52,428 bases of DNA from Gallionella sp. UBA4121 (GCA_002381565.1 DFWZ01000032.1:93669-146096), one strand, 5' to 3'. Shown: positions 33,435 to 42,975, counted from the stretch's first letter. The notes: generated by a model not told the origin, from the letters alone. Numbers and translations: made by a program.

Positions 33435-33444
33435 GATTTAAAAA

Positions 33445-33483
33445 CAAAAACCCGCCATGCCGATATCAGCAATGGCGGGTTTA
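33445..33483 (-). terminator. Terminator between rplY and pth
   Basis: A 10-bp stem AACCCGCCAT/ATGGCGGGTT with T-rich sequence on the minus-strand 3' side, directly after rplY. It probably reduces readthrough from the abundant L25 transcript into pth. Confidence 0.75.
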
Positions 33484-33498
33484 AAAGGGTATCCCCTG

Positions 33499-34125
33499 TT
33501 ACTTCTTGGCAGCAGGCGCCGCTTCAACTTCTTCGGTTGAAGCCGCTTCAACCGCACCGCGCGGCACGTGTACTGTCGCGACTACAGCCTCGGCAGTATG
33601 CGAACCATGTGCAGCAAGTTCCACGCCCTTAGGCAGAATCAGGTCTGACAAGTGGATGGAATGGCCCAGCTCCAGACCGGCCAGATCAACTTCGATGTGA
33701 GTTGGCAGATCTGCCGGCAGACAAGTGACATCCACGTCGATCATGACGTGACTGATCTTGCCGCCGCCGGTCTTGACACCCGGTGCAATGTCAGCGTTTG
33801 TAAAATGCAGCGGCACCTTAATATGGATCTTCTTACTCAAATCCACACGCTGAAAGTCAAGGTGCTGAACCTGCTGACGGAACGGATGATTTACGAAAGC
33901 GCGCAATTGCACGGCCTCTTCCTTGCCATCCAGATTCATGGTCAGCACGGATGCATGGAATGATTCTGCGCGCAACTTGTAATACAGTTCGTTGTGGTTC
34001 AATTCGATCATGACCGCATCGCCAGAACCGTAAACTACGCCTGGGATGAAACCGGCTTTACGCAGACGGCGGCTCGCACCCGTACCTTGCGTTTTGCGTG
34101 TTGTTGCGTTGAATGTAGTTGTCAT
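33499..34125 (-). CDS. rplY: 50S ribosomal protein L25/general stress protein Ctc
   Basis: A 208-aa Ctc-type L25: an N-terminal 5S-rRNA-binding domain (RKTQGTGASRRLRKAGFIPG) and a longer C-terminal TL5-like domain with an Ala/Glu-rich tail. The length matches the long form usual in betaproteobacteria rather than the short E. coli form. It follows prs on the same strand. Confidence 0.95.
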   Translation of the reverse strand: MTTTFNATTRKTQGTGASRRLRKAGFIPGVVYGSGDAVMIELNHNELYYKLRAESFHASVLTMNLDGKEEAVQLRAFVNHPFRQQVQHLDFQRVDLSKKIHIKVPLHFTNADIAPGVKTGGGKISHVMIDVDVTCLPADLPTHIEVDLAGLELGHSIHLSDLILPKGVELAAHGSHTAEAVVATVHVPRGAVEAASTEEVEAAPAAKK

Positions 34126-34204
34126 TTTTTACTTCTCCAAAAATAGAGCCGTCCGCGACCAGACGACTCACACATGCAGCAACCAACATGGCTGCCGCTA
34201 AACT

Positions 34205-35155
34205 TTACTCGGTAAACAGAGAGCTGACTGACTCTTCGTTATTGATGCGCCGTATCGTTTCCGCCATCAGCTCTGCGGTGCTGAGCTGGCGGATGCGACG
34301 GCAATTCTTCGCCACTTCGGACAAAGGAATGGTATCGGTCACAACCAGCTCATCAATCGCAGAATTTTCGATGCGCTCAACGGCAGAACCTGACAACACA
34401 GGATGGGTACAGTAAGCCAGTACACGCACTGCACCTTTTTCCTTCAACGCCTTGGCCGCTTCGCACAGGGTGTTCGCGGTATCCACCATGTCATCCATGA
34501 TGAGGCAGGTGCGTCCGGACACTTCGCCGATGATGTTCATCACCTTGGACACGTTAGGCTTGGGGCGACGCTTGTCGATAATGGCAAGATCCGCATCCAG
34601 CTGCTTGGCCAGCGCACGGGCACGTACCACGCCACCCACGTCCGGAGATACCACAATCAGATTGGGGTAGTTTTGACGCCATACGTCCGCCAGCAAGATC
34701 GGGCTGGCGTAGATATTGTCCACAGGAATATCGAAGAAGCCCTGAATCTGATCAGAATGCAAATCCATGGTCAGCAATCTGTTCACGCCGGCACTGGTGA
34801 GCATGTCAGCAACCAGTTTGGCTGTAATCGCGACGCGCGCCGAACGAGGACGCCTGTCCTGACGCGCGTAACCAAAATACGGCATCGCTGCGGTGATACG
34901 CCCGGCGGATGCGCGTTTCAACGCATCGGCCATCACCATGACTTCCATTAAATTATCATTGGTCGGTGCGCAGGAGGATTGCAGTATGAACACATCCTTG
35001 CCGCGTACATTCTCGAGAAGTTCTACCATCACTTCGCCGTCTGAGAAACGAGCGACCGTCGCACGACCCAGCTTGATATCCAGGTGCTGTGCCACCGATT
35101 CGGCAAGCTTAGGATTGGCATTACCAGTGAACACCATCAAGCTATCGTAGGACAC
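34205..35155 (-). CDS. prs: Ribose-phosphate pyrophosphokinase
   Basis: A 316-aa enzyme making PRPP from ribose-5-phosphate and ATP. Visible motifs are the flexible-loop region YFGYARQDRRPRSARV, the DLHSDQIQGFFD Mg/ATP site, VVSPDVGGVVRARALA, and the PRPP-binding DDMVDTANTL. Usual length. It sits downstream of ispE and tRNA-Gln, a standard proteobacterial order. Confidence 0.98.
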   Translation of the reverse strand: MSYDSLMVFTGNANPKLAESVAQHLDIKLGRATVARFSDGEVMVELLENVRGKDVFILQSSCAPTNDNLMEVMVMADALKRASAGRITAAMPYFGYARQDRRPRSARVAITAKLVADMLTSAGVNRLLTMDLHSDQIQGFFDIPVDNIYASPILLADVWRQNYPNLIVVSPDVGGVVRARALAKQLDADLAIIDKRRPKPNVSKVMNIIGEVSGRTCLIMDDMVDTANTLCEAAKALKEKGAVRVLAYCTHPVLSGSAVERIENSAIDELVVTDTIPLSEVAKNCRRIRQLSTAELMAETIRRINNEESVSSLFTE

Positions 35156-35205
35156 GTGAACCCCTTAATGAATAAAACCAGAAGGGCAACGCCCTAATTT
35201 TATTT

Positions 35206-35280
35206 TGGCTGAGGAGGTAGGGATCGAACCTACGAATGACGGGATCAAAACCCGTTGCCTTACCACTTGGCGACTCCCCA
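35206..35280 (-). tRNA. tRNA-Gln (TTG)
   Basis: 75 nt with encoded CCA. Acceptor TGGGGAG/CTCCTCA, anticodon TTG in the loop TTTTGAT, and T-loop TTCGATC. It lies between ispE and prs, as in many proteobacteria. Confidence 0.96.
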
Positions 35281-35286
35281 AAAAAC

Positions 35287-36222
35287 TCAACTCAGCACCC
35301 AATCCTGCAACGGATGCTTTGATAAACCTTGTACCACTATCCCTCTCATCGCCTGCGGCATCTGCCGCAAAACCGCATCGGCTTTTTCCTGATTCTCAAA
35401 TTCGGCGAATACACATGCGCCTGAACCTGTCATCATCGCATGGCCATATCTCCCCAGCTCGGCAAGATAATTTGCCACTTCCGGGTAGAGGCTGCACACC
35501 ACGGCTTGCAGGTCATTTCGCAATGGCTGCGTTGAGAGGGCGCGAATTATTATCGAAACTGAGTCGCGTGTCAATTCAGGATGTGAAAATATTTTTGCTG
35601 TCGGTACATGTACGGGTGGAAACAGCACCACATACCACGCTTCTGGCAGCGCATATGCCTGCAATTTTTCGCCGACCCCTTCCGCGAACGCATTCTCGCC
35701 AAATACAAAAACCGGCACGTCCGCACCCAGCTGCAGGCCCAACTCCATCAGGCGAGGACGAGACAGCGCCAGCGACCACAGCCGGTTCAGCGCGATCAGC
35801 GTGGTTGCCGCATCCGAACTGCCGCCGCCTAAGCCACCGCCCATCGGAATGCGTTTTTCCACCGTGATATCCACCCCCAGTGTGCACCCGGTCTCTTTTT
35901 GCAACAAACGCGCGGCACGCACGCACAAGTCCTGTTCTTCAGGCACCCCTTCGATATCGTTGGTGCGATGAACCACGCCGTCCGCACGCAGACTAAAATG
36001 CAGGGTATCGTGCAGATCGATAAAGCGAAACAGGGTTTGCAACGTATGGTAACCGTCCGCACGACGGCCGGTGACATGCAGGAACAGATTCAGCTTGGCG
36101 GGTGCGGGACAAGTTAACCGGCGGGATTCACCTGTCTGCGCGCAACGCACAGACAGGTCCTGACCTGCGCCTGAATCCTGAATCCCGCATCCTGCATCCT
36201 TCATTTTATGTTCCATTCCCAT
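35287..36222 (-). CDS. ispE: 4-diphosphocytidyl-2-C-methyl-D-erythritol kinase
   Basis: GHMP kinase of the MEP isoprenoid pathway. CPAPAKLNLFLHVTGRRADG opens the fold, GGGLGGGSSDAATTL is the ATP loop, and MTGSGACVFAEF is the third motif. The frame carries about 36 extra residues before CPAPAKLN. That extension overlaps lolB by 22 bp and contains repeat-like DNA and a hairpin. The true start may be a GTG within it; no ATG lies closer than codon 7. Confidence 0.93.
   Translation of the reverse strand: MGMEHKMKDAGCGIQDSGAGQDLSVRCAQTGESRRLTCPAPAKLNLFLHVTGRRADGYHTLQTLFRFIDLHDTLHFSLRADGVVHRTNDIEGVPEEQDLCVRAARLLQKETGCTLGVDITVEKRIPMGGGLGGGSSDAATTLIALNRLWSLALSRPRLMELGLQLGADVPVFVFGENAFAEGVGEKLQAYALPEAWYVVLFPPVHVPTAKIFSHPELTRDSVSIIIRALSTQPLRNDLQAVVCSLYPEVANYLAELGRYGHAMMTGSGACVFAEFENQEKADAVLRQMPQAMRGIVVQGLSKHPLQDWVLS
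36130..36158. repeat. Hairpin in the 5' extension of ispE
   Basis: ACCTGTCTG and CAGACAGGT flank an inner GCG/CGC-type pairing, giving a near-perfect 13-bp stem. Next to it are GGATTCAGGATT-like repeats. The DNA looks like an inserted intergenic repeat that has become part of the ispE reading frame. Confidence 0.5.
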
Positions 36223-36752
36223 TCGTCTATCAGTAACGTGAGTTGCAAGTCTTCTCGGGACAATTGCATACGCTTAGGTAAACTGTCCGCTTTATTGTCC
36301 GCATAACGCAGATAGCGCACCTCCCAGCCGTCCTGACGCAACACGCTGATACGCCCCAATTCATCGCGCTCGACCAGCGCCCCCCCCTCCGCTTCCAGTC
36401 CCAGCACCCAATGATGCAGGCCATCCAGCTGTAAACGCCAACCCAGCACCTGCATCATCAGTGCTTCTACATCCTGATCCTGATAGTGTTTGTCGCCTTC
36501 ATCGAGCGTCGCCTCCTTGTCATCGCGATAAATGCGTGCCGCCGTCTGTCCCAACGGCGTGAGCAACAGAATCTCGTCGGTTGACAGTTGATGCGTCCAG
36601 CGCAAGCCGGCTGAATCCCGCTTGCCACCATGGCTGATCGAAATACGGCCATTCATCGCGAAGCTTGCGTCTGCCACGTGCATCGGGTGAAGGGCGGCGG
36701 GCTGTGATGCACAACCGCCCAGCAACAGAAAAACCAGCAACCAGCGGATCAA
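36201..36752 (-). CDS. lolB: Outer-membrane lipoprotein chaperone LolB
   Basis: A 183-aa lipoprotein with signal peptide and lipobox LLLGGC (Cys14). It has the LolB-type beta-sheet pattern (FAMNGRISISHGGKRDSAGLR). LolB accepts lipoproteins from LolA and inserts them into the outer membrane. It overlaps the TPR gene by 4 bp and ispE at its 3' end, the usual lolB-ispE-prs order. Confidence 0.9.
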   Translation of the reverse strand: MIRWLLVFLLLGGCASQPAALHPMHVADASFAMNGRISISHGGKRDSAGLRWTHQLSTDEILLLTPLGQTAARIYRDDKEATLDEGDKHYQDQDVEALMMQVLGWRLQLDGLHHWVLGLEAEGGALVERDELGRISVLRQDGWEVRYLRYADNKADSLPKRMQLSREDLQLTLLIDEWEWNIK

Positions 36753-38494
36753 GGGATGAACCGCTTCATCACCGCCCTGAGCGGTTCGTTATCGGGATGT
36801 TCTTTAAGACTGTCCTGCCAGAGCCTTGCAGCTTCCTCCTTATCGCCACGCACCCACAACACTTCGCCCAGATGCGCTGCGATTTCAGGATCCGGATTGC
36901 CGTCATACGCCCGCCGCAACATCGCCACACTCTCGTTCAGGCGTCCGGCGCGATAGTAAGCCCAGCCCACACTGTCCATGATGGCATGATCACCGGGGGC
37001 CAGTTGCAGCGCTTTTTCCACCAGCGTCAGCGCCTCATTAGTACGCACATTGCGTTCGAGAAAACCATAACCCAGCGCATTGTAGGCATGGGCGTGATCC
37101 GGCTTGATCTTGATCAGCCGGCGCAACAACTGCTCGGACTCATCGTAACGACCGAGCAGACCGGCCTGCATCCCGGCCTCATACAGCAATTCCGGATTAT
37201 CAGGCAGTTTCACCAATCCCAGCTGCAATACCTGAAAAGCGGCTTCTGATTGCTGCGCCTCGCGCAGCAATTGTGCCTCGACGATCACCAGCTCCGCACG
37301 CCGCGCGGGCGTGTCGACCTGCGCCTGCTGCAAGACTCGCCGCGCTTCATCCAGCTTGCCTTGCCGGCTCAACAAATAGGCCACACGCAATTGCGCCGCA
37401 TACTGGTATTCCCCGGCATGCACCCCGCGATAATGAAGCAGCGCTTCTGCCGCGTCTTCTTTCGCCTCATTCAGCTGCCCCAGAAAATACTCCACGGCAT
37501 CCTGATTTTTCCCATTTTTGTCCAGTGCAGCCTTAAGTTCGGCTTCCGCGCCTGGCAAATCATTCAGCTGCAATGAGATCAATGCAACTGCAAATGCCAG
37601 CTCGACGTTATCGGGACTTTCATGAGCCAGATACTGAAATTCATCATGCGCGGCCTGGTATTTTTTTTGTTCCAGCAACTCGCGCGCGTATTGCAGCCGG
37701 AGTTCATTCGCCTGCGGATAATCAGACAAATAGCGGGCAAGCAGCGTCAGACTTTGCTCAGGCGCAGTCCTGCTCAATAACTGTGCCTCCAGCGACACGG
37801 GCGCATCCCAGCTTGGCCGCTGTTTGTGCGCCAAGCGCGCCTCATCCAGCGCCAGCATCTCATTGCCTGCGGCCTGCGCCAGTTGCGCCACCACCCAATG
37901 CGCCTCACTCACTTCAGGATAGGGCGCGGCCAGATCGCGCATCAGTTTCAATGCCGCTGCCTTGTCAGGATAAGGCGCCATCAGAGGATAAAGCTGCAAA
38001 AAGGTAATGCCCACGTTAGGCCCGTCAGCCTTAAGCACTGTGACCAGATAGGGCCGCGCCTCCTCCAGATACCCCCCGCGCAGCAGCAGGGACGACAGCA
38101 TGCGTGTCGCCATGAGGGAAGTGGGCTCAATTTCGTGCCAGAGCTTGAACGCGGCGACTGCCCTGTTCATATCGCCCGATTCCAGTGCCAGTTGTGCAGC
38201 ACGTTTGGCCAGACGCGGGTCCCGGGTTTTCTGCGCGAGATCCGCACTACCCTCCACAGCCAGCGCCTTCTGGCCGCGCTGATTGGCGAATTCGGTCAGC
38301 AGCATTTCATACAGCAGGTCATTGCTCAATTCGACGTCAGGCAATGCCACCTCCTGGACGGACTCTGGCGCGGCCTGCACCGGCTGTTCCAGCTGTTCCA
38401 GCTGTTCCGGCTTAGCCGATATGACCGGTTTGGGCACTTCTGCGCATCCGGTAATCAGCAAACTGGCGAGAATTAAGTGTCTGAATTTGTTCAT
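36749..38494 (-). CDS. Tetratricopeptide-repeat lipoprotein
   Basis: A 581-aa protein beginning with a lipoprotein signal (lipobox LITGC). Tandem TPR helices follow, most clearly in the last third (PDHAHAYNALGYGFLERN, then PGDHAIMDSVGWAYYRAGRL). The frame opens 10 codons earlier, but the internal ATG directly precedes the signal peptide. Homologues upstream of lolB are common in betaproteobacteria, probably as outer-membrane scaffold proteins; no specific partner is known to me. Confidence 0.85.
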   Translation of the reverse strand: MNKFRHLILASLLITGCAEVPKPVISAKPEQLEQLEQPVQAAPESVQEVALPDVELSNDLLYEMLLTEFANQRGQKALAVEGSADLAQKTRDPRLAKRAAQLALESGDMNRAVAAFKLWHEIEPTSLMATRMLSSLLLRGGYLEEARPYLVTVLKADGPNVGITFLQLYPLMAPYPDKAAALKLMRDLAAPYPEVSEAHWVVAQLAQAAGNEMLALDEARLAHKQRPSWDAPVSLEAQLLSRTAPEQSLTLLARYLSDYPQANELRLQYARELLEQKKYQAAHDEFQYLAHESPDNVELAFAVALISLQLNDLPGAEAELKAALDKNGKNQDAVEYFLGQLNEAKEDAAEALLHYRGVHAGEYQYAAQLRVAYLLSRQGKLDEARRVLQQAQVDTPARRAELVIVEAQLLREAQQSEAAFQVLQLGLVKLPDNPELLYEAGMQAGLLGRYDESEQLLRRLIKIKPDHAHAYNALGYGFLERNVRTNEALTLVEKALQLAPGDHAIMDSVGWAYYRAGRLNESVAMLRRAYDGNPDPEIAAHLGEVLWVRGDKEEAARLWQDSLKEHPDNEPLRAVMKRFIP

Positions 38495-38570
38495 GGCAAT
38501 ACAGCTTTTGATACGGGCGTACATATTAGGTTATATTTAGGGCTGTCCACAACTACAGACACTACTTACT

Positions 38571-39623
38571 TTGTCGAACGCAACTCCCCAAATTACGCTT
38601 TCCGCACGCAATTTGACACGCCGCTTCGGTAATCGGCTGATCATCCATGACGTTACGCTGGAATTGAAGCGCGGCGAAGTGCTGGGTTTGCTGGGCCACA
38701 ACGGCGCAGGCAAGAGCACCACGCTGCAAATGCTGACCGGCTGCCTGTTGCCCAACAGTGGCGAGATCGAAATCTGCGGCATCAGCTTACAAAAAAATCC
38801 CACGCTCGCCAAGGCGCATATCGGCTATCTGCCGGAAACCCCGCCGTTGTACCGGGAGCTTTGCGTGGACGAGTACCTGACGTTTGCGGCGCGTCTGCGC
38901 GGCATGAAACAGGGCGATGTCACCGATGCGCTGACCAGGGTCAGACAACGCTGCGGCCTGGAGTCCGTCAGAAAAAAAATAATATCGACCTTGTCAAAAG
39001 GCTATCAACAACGCGTCGGCATCGCGCAAGCCATCATTCACAGCCCCGCCGTGATCATACTGGATGAACCCACCGTCGGCCTCGACCCCACGCAAATACG
39101 CGACATCCGCCGCCTGATCCGGGAGCTGGGCGACACCAGCAGCGTGATTCTGTCCACGCATCTGCTGGGTGAAGTCGAGAGCGTGTGCGACCGCGTGGAA
39201 ATCATGCAGCACGGTCGCCTGATCTATAGCGACTCCAGTTTGCGCATGCAGCACTATGGCGAAGCTTCCGGTTTCACCATCAGCCTGGGTCATCCACCCG
39301 CCCTGAGCGAACTTGCAAACATACCCGGAATCACCAGTGTCGAACAGCTGTCTGCTACAGAGTTCCGCGTATTGCACACGCCAGACGACAACCCCGGCAG
39401 CCTGCTTCTGAGCACCGCTGCCGAACGAGGCTGGCAGCTTACGCAACTCACCCCGCTGCACGCCACGCTGGAAGACATTTTCGCCAAAATCACCGGCGAT
39501 GAAACCGTTGCATCCAGCACACAGGTAACTACAGCCATAGAGGGTACGCCCGCTCGTTCTTCAGACGATACTGGCGCAGTCCCGCTGCCTTTCAGCGACC
39601 CTGACAAAGGAGAAAAACCATGA
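38571..39623 (+). CDS. GldA-like ABC transporter ATP-binding protein
   Basis: A 350-aa ABC ATPase with Walker A GHNGAGKST, signature LSKGYQQRVGIAQA and Walker B VIILDEPTVGLDP, plus a C-terminal extension typical of GldA/ABC-2 exporters. Translation appears to begin at TTG; no ATG precedes the conserved N-terminus. It overlaps the permease gene by 4 bp and belongs to a three-gene exporter-like operon of unknown substrate. Confidence 0.9.
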   Translation: MSNATPQITLSARNLTRRFGNRLIIHDVTLELKRGEVLGLLGHNGAGKSTTLQMLTGCLLPNSGEIEICGISLQKNPTLAKAHIGYLPETPPLYRELCVDEYLTFAARLRGMKQGDVTDALTRVRQRCGLESVRKKIISTLSKGYQQRVGIAQAIIHSPAVIILDEPTVGLDPTQIRDIRRLIRELGDTSSVILSTHLLGEVESVCDRVEIMQHGRLIYSDSSLRMQHYGEASGFTISLGHPPALSELANIPGITSVEQLSATEFRVLHTPDDNPGSLLLSTAAERGWQLTQLTPLHATLEDIFAKITGDETVASSTQVTTAIEGTPARSSDDTGAVPLPFSDPDKGEKP

Positions 39624-40363
39624 TCCGCCTGATCGCGATGCGCGAGATGCGCAGTCTCATTGCCATACCCTCGACCTGGTTTGTGCTCGCCGCACTGCAA
39701 TTCATTTTTGCCTGGTTCTTTCTGGCAAGGCTTGAAGCTTTCCTGCAGGTTCAGCCCCAACTGGCGCAACTGGCCAATCCGCCCGGCGTTACCATCACCG
39801 TTGCCGCGCCCCTGTTCAATACCGCAGCCCTGTTGCTGATGATGCTGGTGCCGATGTTCACGATGCGCCTGATTGCCGAAGAGCGGCACAACCGGACCTT
39901 AACGCTGCTGCTGTCCGCGCCGCTGTCAGGTGCCCACATGGTGCTGGGAAAATTTGCAGGCTTGCTGATCTTTCTGCTGATGTTGATCACCATGCTGCCA
40001 CTGATGGTCTACACGCTCTCCCTCGGCACGCATCTCGATCATGGGCTGCTGATTGCCAATTACATCGGACTGATTCTGCTCACCGCAAGTTATATCGCGC
40101 TGGGGCTGTATATTTCTTCGCTTACCGCACAGCCTGTCATCGCCGCCATCGGCGCACTGGCAGTGCTGGTTGGGCTGTGGCTGGCAGATATCGGCTCGCC
40201 TGCCGCCGACTCACCCTGGCACCAGTTCTCGCCGCTTTATCATTTTCAGAACTTCAACTCAGGCCTGCTCGACAGCACGGACGCCGCCTTCTTCGTGCTG
40301 TTCACAGCCGTTTTCCTGTTGCTGACCATGAAGCGGCTGCACAACAACCGCATATACGGATAA
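39620..40363 (+). CDS. GldF-like ABC-2 permease
   Basis: A 247-aa integral membrane protein with about six hydrophobic segments and the ABC-2 pattern MRLIAEERHNRTLTLLLSAP after the second segment. It overlaps the ATPase gene by 4 bp and is followed 3 bp later by the GldG-like gene. Outside gliding Bacteroidetes, such sets have no established substrate. Confidence 0.9.
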   Translation: MIRLIAMREMRSLIAIPSTWFVLAALQFIFAWFFLARLEAFLQVQPQLAQLANPPGVTITVAAPLFNTAALLLMMLVPMFTMRLIAEERHNRTLTLLLSAPLSGAHMVLGKFAGLLIFLLMLITMLPLMVYTLSLGTHLDHGLLIANYIGLILLTASYIALGLYISSLTAQPVIAAIGALAVLVGLWLADIGSPAADSPWHQFSPLYHFQNFNSGLLDSTDAAFFVLFTAVFLLLTMKRLHNNRIYG

Positions 40364-40366
40364 ACC

Positions 40367-41740
40367 ATGCTGCGTAAATTTTTCACCTCACACTCATTGC
40401 GCAATCTGCTGTATGTCTTGCTGCTGCTCGGCATCGCGCTGGGGCTGGGCTACCTGGCGTCCCGCCATCACGTGCAACGGGATATCACCTTCAACGCCAG
40501 CAACAGCCTGGAACCCGCCAGTGTGACTGTCCTCAGCCAGCTTGCAGGGCCTGTCAACATCACCGTCTACGCCACCTTGCAAGATGCACGTCTGGGCGAC
40601 ATACGCAAAATCATTCGCGAATTCGTGTCGCTGTATCAGCGCTACAAACCCGACCTGAAACTGGTATTCATCGATCCCGAAAAGGAACCTGAAAAAACCC
40701 GTGCCGCACGCGTCCAGCTCAACGGCGAGATGATCATCGAATACGCCGGGCGCAGCGAACACCTCACCCAGATCAACGAACAGACAGTCACCAGCACCCT
40801 GCTGCGTCTGGCGCACACCACGAACCAGACCCTGATGTATCTGGACGGGCACGGCGAGCGCAAACTCGACGGGGGTGCAAATCATGATCTCGGTCTGCTA
40901 TTCGGCGCTAAACTCAAAAAAAATGGATTTAAAATCAGCAGTCTGAATCTGGCAATCGCGCAGGATGTGCCGGACAATACCCGCGTACTGGTGATCACCC
41001 AGCCGCAAGTCGACCTGATGCCCGGCGAAGTGGACAAACTGCTGCGTTATGTCGAGCGTGGCGGCAACCTGCTCTGGCTGATTGATGCAGAACCCTTGCA
41101 TGGACTGGAACGGCTGGCTGAAAAACTCGAGCTGCAACTGCCGCCCGGCATCGTAATTGATCCGTCCGCTATTGAGATGAACGCACCCGCCACCTGGTCG
41201 CTGGGAACGAGCTACCCGCCGCACGCCATCACCAATGGTTTCAACCTGATAACGGCGTATCCCGTAGCGCGACCGCTGGCCTGGAACGAGAACCCGAACT
41301 GGCAGCATCATGTGCTGGTGGATGCCGCAGCAAATGGCTGGGTAAGCCAGACGCAGGGTGATAAGCTTGTCGACGGAAACCATTTGTCCGGGCACACGTT
41401 CGACAAACAGCGCGACGTCAAAGGGCCTGTCGTTATCGCGTTAGCCCTCAACCGTAACATCAACGATGTGGAGCAGCGCATCGTGGTGGTCGGCAACGGG
41501 GCATTCCTCGCCAACAGCTTTGCCGGCAACGGCGGCAACGTGGACCTGGGTGTCAACATGGTGAACTGGCTGGCCCGCGATGAGCAGCTCATCACCTTGC
41601 AGCCGCGCGCAGCCAAAGACAGCAATATCGTACTCTCCAAAACACAGTTAACCGTCATCAGTGCCACATTTCTGTTCGGTTTGCCGCTGTTGCTGGCCGG
41701 GTTTGGCGGATATATCTGGTGGGCACGCCGGCGTGCCTGA
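40367..41740 (+). CDS. GldG-like ABC auxiliary membrane protein
   Basis: A 457-aa protein with a membrane segment at each end (about residues 12-30 and 433-453). A large extracytoplasmic ABC_transp_aux domain lies between (FIDPEKEPEKTRAARVQLNG, ERGGNLLWLIDAEPL). It completes the GldA-F-G-type complex. Its last 8 bp overlap the GTG start of mutM. Confidence 0.88.
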   Translation: MLRKFFTSHSLRNLLYVLLLLGIALGLGYLASRHHVQRDITFNASNSLEPASVTVLSQLAGPVNITVYATLQDARLGDIRKIIREFVSLYQRYKPDLKLVFIDPEKEPEKTRAARVQLNGEMIIEYAGRSEHLTQINEQTVTSTLLRLAHTTNQTLMYLDGHGERKLDGGANHDLGLLFGAKLKKNGFKISSLNLAIAQDVPDNTRVLVITQPQVDLMPGEVDKLLRYVERGGNLLWLIDAEPLHGLERLAEKLELQLPPGIVIDPSAIEMNAPATWSLGTSYPPHAITNGFNLITAYPVARPLAWNENPNWQHHVLVDAAANGWVSQTQGDKLVDGNHLSGHTFDKQRDVKGPVVIALALNRNINDVEQRIVVVGNGAFLANSFAGNGGNVDLGVNMVNWLARDEQLITLQPRAAKDSNIVLSKTQLTVISATFLFGLPLLLAGFGGYIWWARRRA

Positions 41741-42557
41741 ACTGCCAGAAGTAGAAACAACGCGGCGCGGGCTGGCGCCTTATCTCGAAGGTGCTGACAT
41801 TACCGGCATCGTGATCCGAAACGCCCGCCTGCGCTGGCCTATTCCTGAAAACTTGCCGCTGTGCGGCCAGTCCATCCACAAACTCGAGCGCCGCGCCAAA
41901 TACCTGCTGCTGAGGTGTGGCAATGGCACGCTGATCCTGCATCTGGGCATGTCCGGCAGTCTGCGTATCCTGCCTGTCGGCACGCCGGCGGAGAAGCACG
42001 ATCATTTCGAGCTGATTCTCGATAACGGCAAATTGATGCGCCTGCGCGACCCGCGCCGCTTCGGTGCAGTGCTCTGGTGTGATGGCGATGTGCACACGCA
42101 TCCACTGCTGGCCGGACTCGGCCCCGAACCTTTGCAGGACACTGGTGGGATATATCGTTTTGATGCGCGCTACCTCTATCAGGCCACGCGAGGCCGCAAC
42201 GTCACCATCAAGCAATTCATCATGGATAATCACGTGGTGGTCGGCGTGGGCAACATTTACGCCAGTGAAGCGCTGTTTAGCGCCGGAATCAAACCGCAAC
42301 TCAAGGCAGGAGCGCTCAGCCTGGCACGCTGCACGAAACTGGTTGCAGCCATCCGTGCAACCCTGAGTGACGCCATTATTGCGGGCGGCAGTACCTTGCG
42401 CGACTTCGTCAATGCCTCAGGAAATCCCGGCTATTTCCAGCAACAGTTGCAGGTATATGGGCGCGCCGGGGAACCCTGCCGCCGCTGCGCCGCACCGATA
42501 AAGCAAATAAAGCAGGGGCAGCGGTCAAGTTTTTACTGTGAATGCTGTCAAAAGTAG
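41733..42557 (+). CDS. mutM: Formamidopyrimidine-DNA glycosylase
   Basis: A 274-aa base-excision repair enzyme for 8-oxoguanine. The start is GTG, because the mature protein must expose Pro2 and Glu3 as in VPELPEVETTRRGL. Other marks are the helix-two-turn-helix (VGVGNIYASEALF), the lesion-recognition loop and a C-terminal zinc finger (CRRC...CECC). It overlaps the upstream GldG-like gene by 8 bp. Confidence 0.97.
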   Translation: MPELPEVETTRRGLAPYLEGADITGIVIRNARLRWPIPENLPLCGQSIHKLERRAKYLLLRCGNGTLILHLGMSGSLRILPVGTPAEKHDHFELILDNGKLMRLRDPRRFGAVLWCDGDVHTHPLLAGLGPEPLQDTGGIYRFDARYLYQATRGRNVTIKQFIMDNHVVVGVGNIYASEALFSAGIKPQLKAGALSLARCTKLVAAIRATLSDAIIAGGSTLRDFVNASGNPGYFQQQLQVYGRAGEPCRRCAAPIKQIKQGQRSSFYCECCQK

Positions 42558-42572
42558 AGCGCACCATTTATT

Positions 42573-42719
42573 GACAAGCGGTTGCCCACGAACTGGGGCA
42601 TGCGAGGCAGCGCGCTTTCGAAGAAAAAATCGGTGAGTTTTACGAAGAGCTGCATGCCAACCCTTTTGTCGCACGATTCGATGTGCTTACCTATCTGCGC
42701 GACTGGCTGATATCGGCCA
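42573..42719 (+). pseudogene. Possible C-terminal fragment of a hemerythrin-like protein
   Basis: An open frame without start codon reads HELGHARQRAFEEKIGEFYE, then NPFVARFDVLTYLRDWLI. The final helix resembles the FL-x-DWL ending of bacterial hemerythrins. It is squeezed between mutM and the ferredoxin gene and lacks the N-terminal iron ligands. Identity is uncertain. Confidence 0.3.
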
Positions 42720-42720
42720 G

Positions 42721-42975
42721 CTACCCCTTGGCCGCCATCAGCTTGTCGTACTTGGCCTGCAACTGCGCACGGGTCTCCACGTGCCCCGGGTCTTTGGGGA
42801 TACAATCCACCGGACACACTTCCACGCATTGCGGGGTATCATAGTGACCGACGCACTCGGTGCATTTGTTCGGATCAATCACATAGATGGTATCGCCTTG
42901 CGAAATGGCGTCGTTCGGGCATTCCGGCTCACATACGTCGCAGTTGATGCATTCATCGGTAATTAGCAGTGACAT
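42721..42975 (-). CDS. YfhL-type 2[4Fe-4S] ferredoxin
   Basis: An 84-aa ferredoxin with two cluster motifs: CINCDVCEPECP and a second CTECVGHYDTPQCVEVCP, which carries the extended spacing of the Alvin (Allochromatium)-type/YfhL family. It is an electron carrier; the partner is not indicated. It lies next to coaD, as in several betaproteobacteria. Confidence 0.95.
   Translation of the reverse strand: MSLLITDECINCDVCEPECPNDAISQGDTIYVIDPNKCTECVGHYDTPQCVEVCPVDCIPKDPGHVETRAQLQAKYDKLMAAKG

Noticed and set aside
35185..35206. AGGGC/GCCCT hairpin with T-rich tail between prs and tRNA-Gln as a terminator
   Set aside because: It would act on the plus strand, where no transcript is expected; on the minus strand it lacks a T-run.
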